The notes under the pieces were generated by a model. It was not told the DNA's origin. It saw nothing but the letters and a program-made list of their open reading frames with translations, and did not search any database. Of a stretch of 64,000 nucleotides of DNA, positions 33,239 to 40,969 are shown in pieces; position 1 is the first letter of the stretch, and every line of letters starts with the position of its first letter. Made by a program: the position numbers and the translations under genes. Origin of the DNA: Paraurantiacibacter namhicola (GTDB taxonomy: Bacteria; Pseudomonadota; Alphaproteobacteria; Sphingomonadales; Sphingomonadaceae); assembly GCF_001687545.1 (NCBI RefSeq), contig NZ_CP016545.1, forward strand, positions 1,163,001-1,227,000. The letters are read 5' to 3'.

Positions 33239-34177
33239 ATGATGCGCATTTCCAGCCTGCTTGCGGCCACCGCTCTGCTTGCCGCCTGCGGCGGCGATAC
33301 ATCCCCGCCGAAATCCGCCGGTTCTGGTGGCCCCGGGCCCGGACCGGCTGCGGGCATGCCGCAATATGACCCGATCCCCTTCGCCGACCCCGCAGGCACG
33401 CTGGAGCTGGTGTGGTCGGACGAGTTTGATGCAGGCACGCTCGATCGCAGCATCTGGAATGTGGAAGGGCCGCGCTTCTTCGTGAACAACGAACAGCAGG
33501 CTTATATCGACCGCGCAGACGTGATCTCCTTCGCCAATCCCGATGGCGCGGAAGGCGGCGCGCTGGTGCTGAAGCCGGTGTGGGAGCCGGGCTATACCAC
33601 GCCGACGGGCCGCAAGGTCGATTTCGTGTCCGGCCGCATCGACACGGCGAACAAGTATGACGTGACTTACGGCAAGGTCTCCGCCCGCCTGCGCATGCCC
33701 GATGCGGTGGGCGTCTGGCCCGCCTTCTGGATGCTCGGTTACGGCCAGTGGCCCGACAGCGGCGAGACCGACATCATGGAATATGTCGGCGATCCCAGCT
33801 GGACCAATGCCGCCATGCATGGCCCCGGCTATTCCGGCGAAACGCCGATCATCAAGCGGTACTATTTCCCTGAAGGGCAGGATGTGACCGGCTGGCACAC
33901 CTATTCGGTGGAGCGCACCCCGGACGGGCTGATTTTTGCCGTTGACGACATCGAATATTACCGCGTCAGCAAGGCCGATATCGAACGCTATGGTGAGTGG
34001 CGCTTTGACCGGCCGCAGAACATCATCCTGAACTTCGCCATGGGCGGGATCTACCCGGCCAAGGTCAACTTCATCGAGAAGCCGTATTACGGCATCCCGG
34101 CCGAGACGGTCGAGCGCGTGAAGGCGGGCGAGCTGTTCATGGAAGTGGACTGGGTGCGGGTGTACCAGCGCAAGTAA
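33239..34177 (+). CDS. glycoside hydrolase family 16 lipoprotein
   Basis: The 312-residue protein has a lipoprotein signal MMRISSLLAATALLAAC (lipobox LAAC) then a Gly/Pro linker. The GH16 jelly-roll domain follows (ELVWSDEFDAGTLDRSIWN), with the catalytic Glu-x-Asp-x-x-Glu motif intact in SGETDIMEYVGDPS, WPAFWMLGYG before it, and FNFA-like NIILNFAMGG and VDWVRVYQRK at the end. GH16 enzymes cleave beta-1,3 or beta-1,4 glucans or galactans; the exact glycan is uncertain, with laminarin-type beta-glucan the best guess. It is probably anchored in the outer membrane. Two possible adjacent ATGs (33239 and 33242) both fit. Confidence 0.93.
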   Translation: MMRISSLLAATALLAACGGDTSPPKSAGSGGPGPGPAAGMPQYDPIPFADPAGTLELVWSDEFDAGTLDRSIWNVEGPRFFVNNEQQAYIDRADVISFANPDGAEGGALVLKPVWEPGYTTPTGRKVDFVSGRIDTANKYDVTYGKVSARLRMPDAVGVWPAFWMLGYGQWPDSGETDIMEYVGDPSWTNAAMHGPGYSGETPIIKRYYFPEGQDVTGWHTYSVERTPDGLIFAVDDIEYYRVSKADIERYGEWRFDRPQNIILNFAMGGIYPAKVNFIEKPYYGIPAETVERVKAGELFMEVDWVRVYQRK

Positions 34178-34186
34178 GGCGCGGCC

Positions 34187-36073
34187 CTATCCGCGCGCAG
34201 TGGCGATGTAGCGGCTGACGTTGTTGGCCATCACGTCCAGCGGGGCATTGCCGCCCAGCACGACCGCGTCGTTGAAGGCCTTGAAGTCGTAGGCCTCGCC
34301 CATCTCCGTCTCTGCGCGGGCGCGCTGCCGCACGATTTCGCTGTGGCCCAGCTTGTACCCGGTCGCCTGGCCGGGCCAGCTGCAATAACGATCCACCTCG
34401 CTCTCGACCTCCTGCCGTTTGGAGCCATTGCGGGTGACGAAGAAGTCGACCGCCTTGTCGCGGCTCCACTGTTTGGAGTGCAGGCCAGTGTCTACGACCA
34501 TGCGGCAGGCGCGGAAGGCAAGGGACTGGAGGTAGCCCAGCCGGCCAACCTCGAAATCGTCATAAGCGCCCAGCTCGTCCGCCAGCTGTTCGGCGTACAG
34601 CGCCCAGCCTTCGGAAAAGGCGTTGAAGGCGAGGATGGAGCGGATCAGCGGCAGGCGGTTGGAATATTCGCCTTCCCACACATGGCCGGGGATTGTCTCG
34701 TGATAGGTCAGGTCCGCCAGGTCGTATTTGCGGTGCAGATCCGTGGTGCGCAGATTGATCCACATGCGGCCGGGTATGGTGCCGTCCTTGCTGCCCGCGC
34801 CGCCATAGGCGCCCGGCGCGCCGGGTTCTTCGGCCAGCGGCAGGCGGCGAACTTCCAGGTTCGGGTCCACCAGCGTGTTGAAGGCGCGCGGCATCTGCGC
34901 CTTGATCCAGCCGATGCGGTCTTTGATGAAGGTCATGATCTCCGCGCGGCCGGGATCGCCCTCGGCAAATTTGTAGCGCGGATCGGCGGACAGGGCCTGC
35001 ATCCGTTCGCCCACCGTGCCGCTGGTATAGCCGATGCGGCGCAGGATCGGGTCCATGCGGCCGTGCAGCTCTTCCAGTTCCTCCAGCCCCTGCCGGTGGA
35101 CGTCGTCGGCGGAAAGGCTGGTGGTGGTGCTGCTGCGAAGTGCCCAGGCATACCATTCATCGCCCTTCGGCCGGGCGGACATGCCGGGGGCGGAGCCGGC
35201 CACGCGGGCCTGCTCGCGCAGTTCCGCCAGCTGCCGCTGCAGCGCCGGCACCACGCCCGCCTGCACGATGCGATAGGCATTGGTTGGCCATTGGCGGGAT
35301 CCGGGAATGTTGACCTCGCGCAAGGGGCTGACCAGCGAACCCGATTTGTCGCGCGCGTCCGCAATGGTCGCTTCCATCTGCCCGATGGCCTTCTTCAGCA
35401 GGAAGTCCGGCGGCGTTACGCCCATGCCGCGCGCGGCGCGCATGCGGCCCAGTTCGCCATCTAGGACGGAGGGCAATTGCTGCAAGCGGTCGAGGTAATA
35501 GGCGGCATCGCGCTCGTCTTTCAGCGGATGCGTGGAGGAGAGGAAGCGCGGCATGTCGAGATAGGTCCCGACATTCTGGATCACGACATAGGGCGCGGTG
35601 CGCCAGCTGCCGACCGGTATATCGCCATAGGGCAGGGCCATGCCCGCCAGCGCGGTGTCGTAAGCGCTTTCCACCACTTCATAGCTGGTGCGCGTGTCCG
35701 CATCGAAACCGCTGGTGTCGATGGCGCGGATATAGGTCAGGTCTTCGCGCATGGTGGCGGCGAAGGCGTCCTGCCCTTCCTGCGACTGGTCCTCCAGCCG
35801 CCCACGCATCCAGGCATAGCGCCCGGTATCCACGCCAAGGCCGGTCGCCCGTTCCGGCTCATGCGCCAACAGGCGGTGGGCGATCACATCCAGCACGCCC
35901 TGCGGATCGATCTGCGCTGCGCTGGCGGGCGGCAATGCGGGCGGGGCCGAGGCGGCAAGTGGCGGCGAGGCCAGAGCCGGCCCGGCAGCCGTCAGGGCCG
36001 TGGTCGCGGCAAGGCCGCCAAGGGCCTGGCGGCGGGAGATTTGCGGTGCGGAAAGCGGATATGAAAAAGCCAT
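34187..36073 (-). CDS. exported DUF885 family protein, peptidase-like
   Basis: The 628-residue protein begins MAFSYPLSAPQISRRQALGG, a twin-arginine (Tat) signal with SRRQALGG, so it is exported folded. The DUF885 domain fills the rest. TYHETIPGHVWEGE contains a His-Glu-x-x-x-Gly-His metal motif, and FSEGWALYAEQLADELG gives the distal Glu, as in thermolysin-fold M32/DUF885 metallopeptidases. It may be a periplasmic zinc peptidase, but the substrate is unknown. The ATG is embedded in a strong hairpin (36071-36100), discussed separately. It is convergent with the GH16 gene and follows the DUF3597 gene on its strand. Confidence 0.88.
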   Translation of the reverse strand: MAFSYPLSAPQISRRQALGGLAATTALTAAGPALASPPLAASAPPALPPASAAQIDPQGVLDVIAHRLLAHEPERATGLGVDTGRYAWMRGRLEDQSQEGQDAFAATMREDLTYIRAIDTSGFDADTRTSYEVVESAYDTALAGMALPYGDIPVGSWRTAPYVVIQNVGTYLDMPRFLSSTHPLKDERDAAYYLDRLQQLPSVLDGELGRMRAARGMGVTPPDFLLKKAIGQMEATIADARDKSGSLVSPLREVNIPGSRQWPTNAYRIVQAGVVPALQRQLAELREQARVAGSAPGMSARPKGDEWYAWALRSSTTTSLSADDVHRQGLEELEELHGRMDPILRRIGYTSGTVGERMQALSADPRYKFAEGDPGRAEIMTFIKDRIGWIKAQMPRAFNTLVDPNLEVRRLPLAEEPGAPGAYGGAGSKDGTIPGRMWINLRTTDLHRKYDLADLTYHETIPGHVWEGEYSNRLPLIRSILAFNAFSEGWALYAEQLADELGAYDDFEVGRLGYLQSLAFRACRMVVDTGLHSKQWSRDKAVDFFVTRNGSKRQEVESEVDRYCSWPGQATGYKLGHSEIVRQRARAETEMGEAYDFKAFNDAVVLGGNAPLDVMANNVSRYIATARG

Positions 36074-36100
36074 GCGGCAGGGTCTGGACCCCGCCGCATG
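36071..36100 (-). promoter_or_regulatory. strong hairpin covering the DUF885 start codon
   Basis: Two 14-base arms, 36071-36084 and 36087-36100, pair with 13 of 14 matches around a two-base loop. In the mRNA the 3' arm ends in the ATG start codon, so the start and the expected ribosome site would be sequestered. There is no T-run on either side, so it is a poor terminator; translational control or a remnant terminator are possible. Confidence 0.75.
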
Positions 36101-36131
36101 GCCTGTCAATTCACGCGAAAGCTGCGCGTTA

Positions 36132-36527
36132 TCAGTCGGTCATGGATGCCGGGACACGGCCGCCATTCTTGGCGATTTCCTGCATCGTGGCCTTGTGCAG
36201 CCAGATGTTGTCTTCCGCGCTGCCGGAATAATCCGTGCGGCCCAGTTCCTGCGCCAGTTCCTTGCGGTTCTCATAGCTGGAATCGATTCCGACCAGCTTC
36301 ATCAGGTCGACGATGCTGGTGCGCCAGTTCAGCTTGTCTGCGCCGTCCATGCCGCTCAGCTTGGTTTCGACGTCGACATTCTGCACGGCGCGAACGCTGC
36401 CATCCTGGTTGATGGCGCGGCCTGTACGCGGGTCCACGCTGGGCGTGGGCGACGGGTTGGGCGCTGTGTCCTGTGCCTTGGCTTCCTTGCCGAAGATCGC
36501 ATCCTTGATCGAACTGAAAATTCCCAT
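36132..36527 (-). CDS. DUF3597 family protein
   Basis: The 131-residue protein begins MGIFSSIKDAIFGKEAKAQD, a start typical of the DUF3597 family. A Pro/Ser/Thr linker follows, then VDVETKLSGMDGADKLNWRTSIVDLMKLVGIDSSYENRKELAQELG and a conserved end DNIWLHKATMQEIAKNGGRVP. The C-terminal part resembles phage-associated peptidoglycan-interacting modules, but the family has no proven function. It has no signal peptide. GGAGGAAC just upstream of the ATG is a good ribosome site. It precedes the DUF885 gene with 58 bases between. Confidence 0.87.
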   Translation of the reverse strand: MGIFSSIKDAIFGKEAKAQDTAPNPSPTPSVDPRTGRAINQDGSVRAVQNVDVETKLSGMDGADKLNWRTSIVDLMKLVGIDSSYENRKELAQELGRTDYSGSAEDNIWLHKATMQEIAKNGGRVPASMTD

Positions 36528-36609
36528 GTGTTCCTCCTTGTTTCATGTGACCAACGCACTGCGCTGCGCATCGTTTCGTATAGAGGAAATTTAAGCTAGG
36601 GCCGCAAGC

Positions 36610-36828
36610 ATGGACCTTATCCTCTCGCTCGTCATGCTGGCCGCAATCGTCCTGGTAGTCGGGGCCGTGTGGCTGTGGCGGCGCGATCCCGCCGATGGCC
36701 GCGCGCGCAAGCAGGCGCTGCTGATGCTGGTGCTGGCGGGCGTGATGGCTGCGAACCTTGCCGTCTGGCTGATCCCCGACAAAAACGGCGCGGACCTGCA
36801 GGACCGCGCCGCCGAATTGTCCGAGTAA
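36610..36828 (+). CDS. small two-helix membrane protein
   Basis: The 72-residue protein has two membrane helices, about 3-23 (LILSLVMLAAIVLVVGAVWLW) joined by a basic loop RRDPADGRARKQ and about 37-57 (LLMLVLAGVMAANLAVWLI), then a charged tail. The hydrophobic pattern supports a real gene, though no family is recognised and the ribosome site is weak. It lies between a divergent DUF3597 gene and the convergent tonB-like gene. Confidence 0.6.
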   Translation: MDLILSLVMLAAIVLVVGAVWLWRRDPADGRARKQALLMLVLAGVMAANLAVWLIPDKNGADLQDRAAELSE

Positions 36829-36838
36829 TCCTGCACCC

Positions 36839-37537
36839 CTATTTCGGAATACGCCAGGTGACGGTGCCGGTGAAATTGCCGCTCACCTTCGCGCCGGTAT
36901 TGTCGATCGCCGCGTTGAAACGGGCGCGCCTTTCGATGGCCTTGCACGTCGCGCGGTCAAGCCCCGGATGGCCGCTGGAACGGGTGATGCTGCAATTGCC
37001 TACGCGCCCATCGCGCGTCACGGACAGCGAATAGCGCGCCGTCCCCTCATTCCCTTCGCGCAGGTCGCGTGAGGGGTAGTCGTTGGTCGTCACCCAGCCG
37101 GCCTGGTCATTCAGGGGTTTGGCCGCCACCGGCGCGAAGCTGGGCTGCGGCTTTGGCTCCGGCCGTGCGGGCGGGATCGGCGGCCCCGGATCGGGCAGGG
37201 GGATCGGCGTCACATCGCGCGGTGTCACATCCGCCGGGTCGAAGATGTCGCTGTCCATCGGATTGGGATTGGGCAGTGGAATGGGCGGGACGGGCACCAC
37301 CACTTCGGGCGAGGTCGGCGTGTCGGGCTTCGGCTCGACGAGCTCGTCTTTCGGCGGCGGGGGCGGGGGAGGTGGCAGGACCAAAACCCCGTCCGGGTTT
37401 TCGTCGATCACCTGTTCGATAACCTCCATCGCGAGGCCGCTCACCACTGCGTAACCAAGCGCTGCATGAATGGCGATTACCGCCACCGCCGCCGTGGTCC
37501 GCCGCGAATTGTCCTGTTGCTGGTCGATATAAGCCAT
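36839..37537 (-). CDS. energy transducer TonB-like protein
   Basis: The 232-residue protein has a short cytoplasmic start, one membrane helix (TTAAVAVIAIHAALGYAVVSGLA), a long Pro-rich periplasmic spacer (eight prolines in a row, then Pro/Glu/Lys repeats) and a C-terminal TonB domain (ARYSLSVTRDGRVGNCSITRSSGHPGLDRATCKAIERRARF). TonB couples the inner-membrane proton motive force to outer-membrane receptors. ExbB and ExbD are not adjacent, so it must pair with copies elsewhere. It has two Cys that may form a disulfide in the terminal domain. Confidence 0.92.
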   Translation of the reverse strand: MAYIDQQQDNSRRTTAAVAVIAIHAALGYAVVSGLAMEVIEQVIDENPDGVLVLPPPPPPPPKDELVEPKPDTPTSPEVVVPVPPIPLPNPNPMDSDIFDPADVTPRDVTPIPLPDPGPPIPPARPEPKPQPSFAPVAAKPLNDQAGWVTTNDYPSRDLREGNEGTARYSLSVTRDGRVGNCSITRSSGHPGLDRATCKAIERRARFNAAIDNTGAKVSGNFTGTVTWRIPK

Positions 37538-37594
37538 CTGTATCTCTCCCGGTCTGCGCCTCGCACACCCGCTTCAGCGCGAGCTGTGATACAG

Positions 37595-37606
37595 TGTAAC
37601 ATTACA
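37595..37606. promoter_or_regulatory. TGTAA-N2-TTACA inverted repeat upstream of tonB-like gene
   Basis: A short perfect inverted repeat TGTAACATTACA lies about 60 bases upstream of the tonB-like start, within an AT-rich stretch (GATACAGTGTAACATTACAT). It could be a small operator for a TetR- or MarR-type regulator. It is too short to be sure. Confidence 0.35.
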
Positions 37607-37685
37607 TATAGCAGCGACAGATGCAAGGAGGGCGCGCCCTGCCTGCCGCAAGACGCGCCCCAATGCGCTGCAATTGCTGGCTAAA

Positions 37686-38342
37686 TCAGCGGATTTCGCA
37701 GGCCGGATCGAGCCGGAAGTCGAGATATTTGTCAACCGATCCCATCAGCTCTTCCTGCTCGTTTTCGAAGAAGTGGTTGGCACGCGGGATTTCGTCATGG
37801 TGGATCGTGATGTGCTTCTGCGTGCGCAGCTTGTCGACCAGCTTCTGCGTGGCGGAGGGCTGCACGACCGTGTCGGCCAGGCCCTGGATGAAGATGCCGC
37901 TGGCCGGGCAGGGTGCCAGGAAGCTGAAATCATACATGTTGGCGGGCGGCGCAATGGAGATGAAGCCCCGGATTTCCGGGCGGCGCATCAGCAGCTGCAT
38001 GCCAATCAGCGCGCCGAAGCTTACGCCTGCGACCCATGTCGTTTGCGCTTCTTCATGGATGCTCTGCACCCAGTCCAGCGCGGCGGCGGCATCGGACAGC
38101 TCGCCAATGCCATTGTCGAAGCTGCCCTGGCTGCGGCCCACGCCGCGAAAGTTGAAGCGCAGCGTTGCGAAACCGCGATCGACGAAGGTCTTGTACAGCC
38201 GCTGCACGATCCGGTCGTTCATCGTGCCGCCGCCCTGGCTGTGCGGGTGCAGGATCATGGCGACGGGCGCGCGGGGGCGCTTTGCGGGGGCGAAACGACC
38301 TTCGAGGCGGCCTTCGGGGCCGGGAAAGATGACGGAGGGCAT
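37686..38342 (-). CDS. alpha/beta hydrolase (dienelactone hydrolase-like)
   Basis: The 218-residue protein lacks a signal peptide. It has the strand MILHPHSQGGGTMND, FATLRFNFRGVGRSQG, and the nucleophile elbow AGVSFGALIG with Ser (G-x-S-x-G). FIQGLADTVVQP supplies the acid and IPRANHFFENE the His. This pattern fits small alpha/beta hydrolases of the YfhR/CinA-like or dienelactone type that act on small esters; the substrate is unknown. It is divergent from the tandem desulfurase genes across 123 bases. Confidence 0.87.
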   Translation of the reverse strand: MPSVIFPGPEGRLEGRFAPAKRPRAPVAMILHPHSQGGGTMNDRIVQRLYKTFVDRGFATLRFNFRGVGRSQGSFDNGIGELSDAAAALDWVQSIHEEAQTTWVAGVSFGALIGMQLLMRRPEIRGFISIAPPANMYDFSFLAPCPASGIFIQGLADTVVQPSATQKLVDKLRTQKHITIHHDEIPRANHFFENEQEELMGSVDKYLDFRLDPACEIR

Positions 38343-38465
38343 GGGCGCTGTGCTCTGTACTAGATGTGGTGCCGGGGCCGCGGCGCATGTCGGAATGCAC
38401 GCGGGAGGTGGGCGCTATATAGTGCGAAACTTGCATTTCGCAATTCTCCCGCGCAGGCACGGCTC

Positions 38466-39536
38466 ATGCCGCAAGAGCCTGCCAGCCGCATCTACCTCGA
38501 TCACGCCGCCACCAGCCCGCTGCGCCCCGAAGCGCGCGCCGCGATGGAGGAGGGGTTTCGGATCTGGGCCAACCCCAGCAGCCCCCACGCCGAAGGCCGC
38601 GCGGCGAGGCGCGCGCTGGAGGATGCCCGCGAGCGGGTGAAAGCGGTGCTAGGCTGGGACGGGGAGGTGATATTCACCAGCGGGGCGAGTGAGGCGGCGG
38701 CGCTGGCTTTGGGGCAGGCCAAGGCCGGTGCGCGGCTGGTCAGCGCGGTAGAGCACGACTGCATCCTGCAGGCGGCGCCCGATGCGGAGCGGCTGCGCGT
38801 GGGCGCGGACGGCACGCTCGATATTGAAAACCTGCGCGAGGCGGTGCAGCGGGAGCGCCCGCTGGTGGCCGTGCAGCAGGTCAATTCGGAAACCGGGGCG
38901 GTGCAGGATCTTGCCAGCGTTGCGGCCGTGGTCGGCGAGGCTGGCGGCCTTCTGCTGGCCGATTGCGCGCAAGCTGCGGGCAAGCTGGCCACGCCGCCTT
39001 GTGACATGGCCATGGTCTCCGCCCACAAGTTTGGCGGCCCGATCGGCATCGGCGCATTGCTGGTGAAGGATTACGCCATGCTTGAAGCAAGCGGCGGGCA
39101 CGAGCGTGGTTACCGCCGCGGGACGGAAAACCTGCCGGGCGTATTAGGCATGGTTGCCGCGCTTGAGGCTGGCGCGTCACGGCCCTGGCTGGGCGAAGGT
39201 GTGGAAGCGGCGATTGCGTCGCTGGCTGTCAGCGTCCGGGAAGCGGGCGGCACTTGGCTCTCCGACCGGCTGGCTAACAGCTGCGGCTACATACAATCCA
39301 TCGCCATGCCCGGCATGAGCGCGCAGGCACAGGTCATGCGCTTCGACATGGCGGGTTTCGCGGTTTCGCAGGGCAGCGCGTGCTCCAGCGGGACGATGAA
39401 GACCAGCCACGTGCTGGACGCCATCGGTGTTGAGCCGGACGTGGCGGCGAACACCATCCGCGCCAGCTTCGGCTGGACCACGACGCCCGCGGATGTGGAA
39501 CGGTTCCGCGCTGCATGGCTTGAGATGAACACATGA
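38466..39536 (+). CDS. cysteine desulfurase-like aminotransferase, first copy
   Basis: The 356-residue PLP enzyme has ASRIYLDHAATSPLRPEA, the pocket IFTSGASEAAALA, the PLP-binding Lys in AMVSAHKFGGPIG and the catalytic Cys loop VSQGSACSSGTMKTSHVL. All essential residues of an IscS/NifS-type enzyme are present. It takes sulfur from cysteine to make an enzyme persulfide. It is shorter than E. coli IscS (404 residues). It is overlapped by four bases (ATGA) with a second, similar gene, and a ferredoxin follows. The gene is divergent from the alpha/beta hydrolase gene. Confidence 0.92.
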   Translation: MPQEPASRIYLDHAATSPLRPEARAAMEEGFRIWANPSSPHAEGRAARRALEDARERVKAVLGWDGEVIFTSGASEAAALALGQAKAGARLVSAVEHDCILQAAPDAERLRVGADGTLDIENLREAVQRERPLVAVQQVNSETGAVQDLASVAAVVGEAGGLLLADCAQAAGKLATPPCDMAMVSAHKFGGPIGIGALLVKDYAMLEASGGHERGYRRGTENLPGVLGMVAALEAGASRPWLGEGVEAAIASLAVSVREAGGTWLSDRLANSCGYIQSIAMPGMSAQAQVMRFDMAGFAVSQGSACSSGTMKTSHVLDAIGVEPDVAANTIRASFGWTTTPADVERFRAAWLEMNT

Positions 39537-40621
39537 TCTACCTCGATTACCAGTCCACCACCCCGCTCGCACCCGAAGCGCGCGATGCCATGCTGCAATG
39601 GCTCGACACCAGCGAGGGCAGCGGATTCGGCAATCCGCATTCGCCGCACCGCATGGGCCGTCAGGCGGGCGCGGCGATCGACCTTGCTCGCGAGCAGGTC
39701 GGCGCGCTGCTGCCGGCGGGCGGGCGGGTGATCTTCACCGGCAATGCGTGCGAGGCGATCAACCTGGCCATGCGCGGCACGGCGCAGCATCGGGGCGCAC
39801 AAGGCGGTGCGGTGAGCGTCTCCGCCATCGAGCATGCGGCGGTGTGGGACACGGCGGAGGCCATTGGAAAGCGTCACGTCCTGAACGTCGCCACCAATGG
39901 GCAGTGCAACACCAACCAGGATTTGCCGCAGGACACGCGGCTCGTCTGCGTGATGCAGGTGAATAACGAGATCGGCACGATCCAGCCCACGGTCGAATGG
40001 CATCGCAAGGCGAAGGAGAACAACGCGCTGTTCCTGTGCGATGCGGTGCAAAGCTACGGCAAGATGGAGGTGACGGGGGCGGACATGATCGCCATCTCCG
40101 CGCACAAGATCCACGGCCCCAAGGGCATCGGCGCGCTGTGGGTGCGCGACGGGATCGAGCTCGATCCGCAGATCACCGGCGGCCTGCAGGAACTTGGCCT
40201 GCGCTCCGGCACGCTCAGCCCGGCGCTGTGCGCTGCATTTGGCGCGGCCGCGGTGGTCGCGAAGGACCGGATGGAACAGGACCATGAGCATGCCGAGGAG
40301 CTGTGGACGCTGGCGCGCGACATGTTCGCGGACAATTGGGCGCTCAATGGCGATGAGGACACGCGCTGGCACGGCAACCTCAATGTCCGGCGCAAGGGGC
40401 TGGATGTGGCCCGGCTGATGAGCGAGTGCCGCAATGTAATGTTCTCCGCTGGCAGCGCCTGCGCCAGCGGATCGGGCAAGACCAGCCATGTGCTCAAAGC
40501 CATCGGTCTTTCCGACAAGGCGGCGAAAAGCTCCATCCGCGTGGGCTGGGGGCGCTACACTTCGCGCGAGGATGTGGAACAGGGCATCGGCGCAATCCTG
40601 AAGGCGGCAAACTCGCAATGA
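39533..40621 (+). CDS. cysteine desulfurase, second tandem copy
   Basis: The 362-residue PLP enzyme has MIYLDYQSTTPLAPEARDAM, FTGNACEAINLAMRG, PLP Lys in IAISAHKIHGPKGIGALWV and catalytic Cys in FSAGSACASGSGKTSHVLKAIGL. It is clearly related to the first copy but diverged, and keeps all active-site residues. Having two active-looking desulfurases back to back with coupled translation suggests either a heteromer or separate sulfur acceptors. A 2Fe-2S ferredoxin gene overlaps its stop by four bases. The gene order desulfurase-desulfurase-ferredoxin is like a reduced isc operon without iscR, iscU, hscA or hscB. Confidence 0.93.
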   Translation: MIYLDYQSTTPLAPEARDAMLQWLDTSEGSGFGNPHSPHRMGRQAGAAIDLAREQVGALLPAGGRVIFTGNACEAINLAMRGTAQHRGAQGGAVSVSAIEHAAVWDTAEAIGKRHVLNVATNGQCNTNQDLPQDTRLVCVMQVNNEIGTIQPTVEWHRKAKENNALFLCDAVQSYGKMEVTGADMIAISAHKIHGPKGIGALWVRDGIELDPQITGGLQELGLRSGTLSPALCAAFGAAAVVAKDRMEQDHEHAEELWTLARDMFADNWALNGDEDTRWHGNLNVRRKGLDVARLMSECRNVMFSAGSACASGSGKTSHVLKAIGLSDKAAKSSIRVGWGRYTSREDVEQGIGAILKAANSQ

Positions 40622-40953
40622 GCATCACCGTGCATTTCACCAGCCGCGATGGCGACCGTCACACCGCCATAGCGGAGCCCGGCGACAATCTGCTGCGCGT
40701 GGCACAGGCTGCCGGCATGCCGCTGGAGGGCACGTGCGAGGGGCAGATGGCATGCTCCACCTGCCATGTGGTCGTCGCCGCCGAATGGTTCGACAGACTG
40801 GCGGAGCCGAGCGAGGAGGAGGAGGACATGCTGGACCTGGCCGCCAATGTCCGGCGCACCAGCCGCCTGTCCTGCCAGGTCGACCTGACGCCGGAGTTGG
40901 ACGGGCTGGAGGTGGAAATCCCCGCCGAAAGCCACGACGCGCGGCTGTTCTGA
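40618..40953 (+). CDS. 2Fe-2S ferredoxin, adrenodoxin/Isc type
   Basis: The 111-residue protein begins MSITVHFTSRDGDRHTAIAE and holds the cluster ligands Cys40, Cys46, Cys49 and Cys86 (C-x5-C-x2-C ... C), the spacing of adrenodoxin-type ferredoxins. The acidic strip EPSEEEEDM is typical of the partner-docking face. It likely supplies electrons for Fe-S cluster assembly with the desulfurases just upstream, or for a P450-type enzyme. The ATG overlaps the second desulfurase's stop (ATGA). It is convergent with the autotransporter gene, 16 bases away. Confidence 0.95.
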   Translation: MSITVHFTSRDGDRHTAIAEPGDNLLRVAQAAGMPLEGTCEGQMACSTCHVVVAAEWFDRLAEPSEEEEDMLDLAANVRRTSRLSCQVDLTPELDGLEVEIPAESHDARLF

Positions 40954-40969
40954 CGGGGATTCTCCAGGG

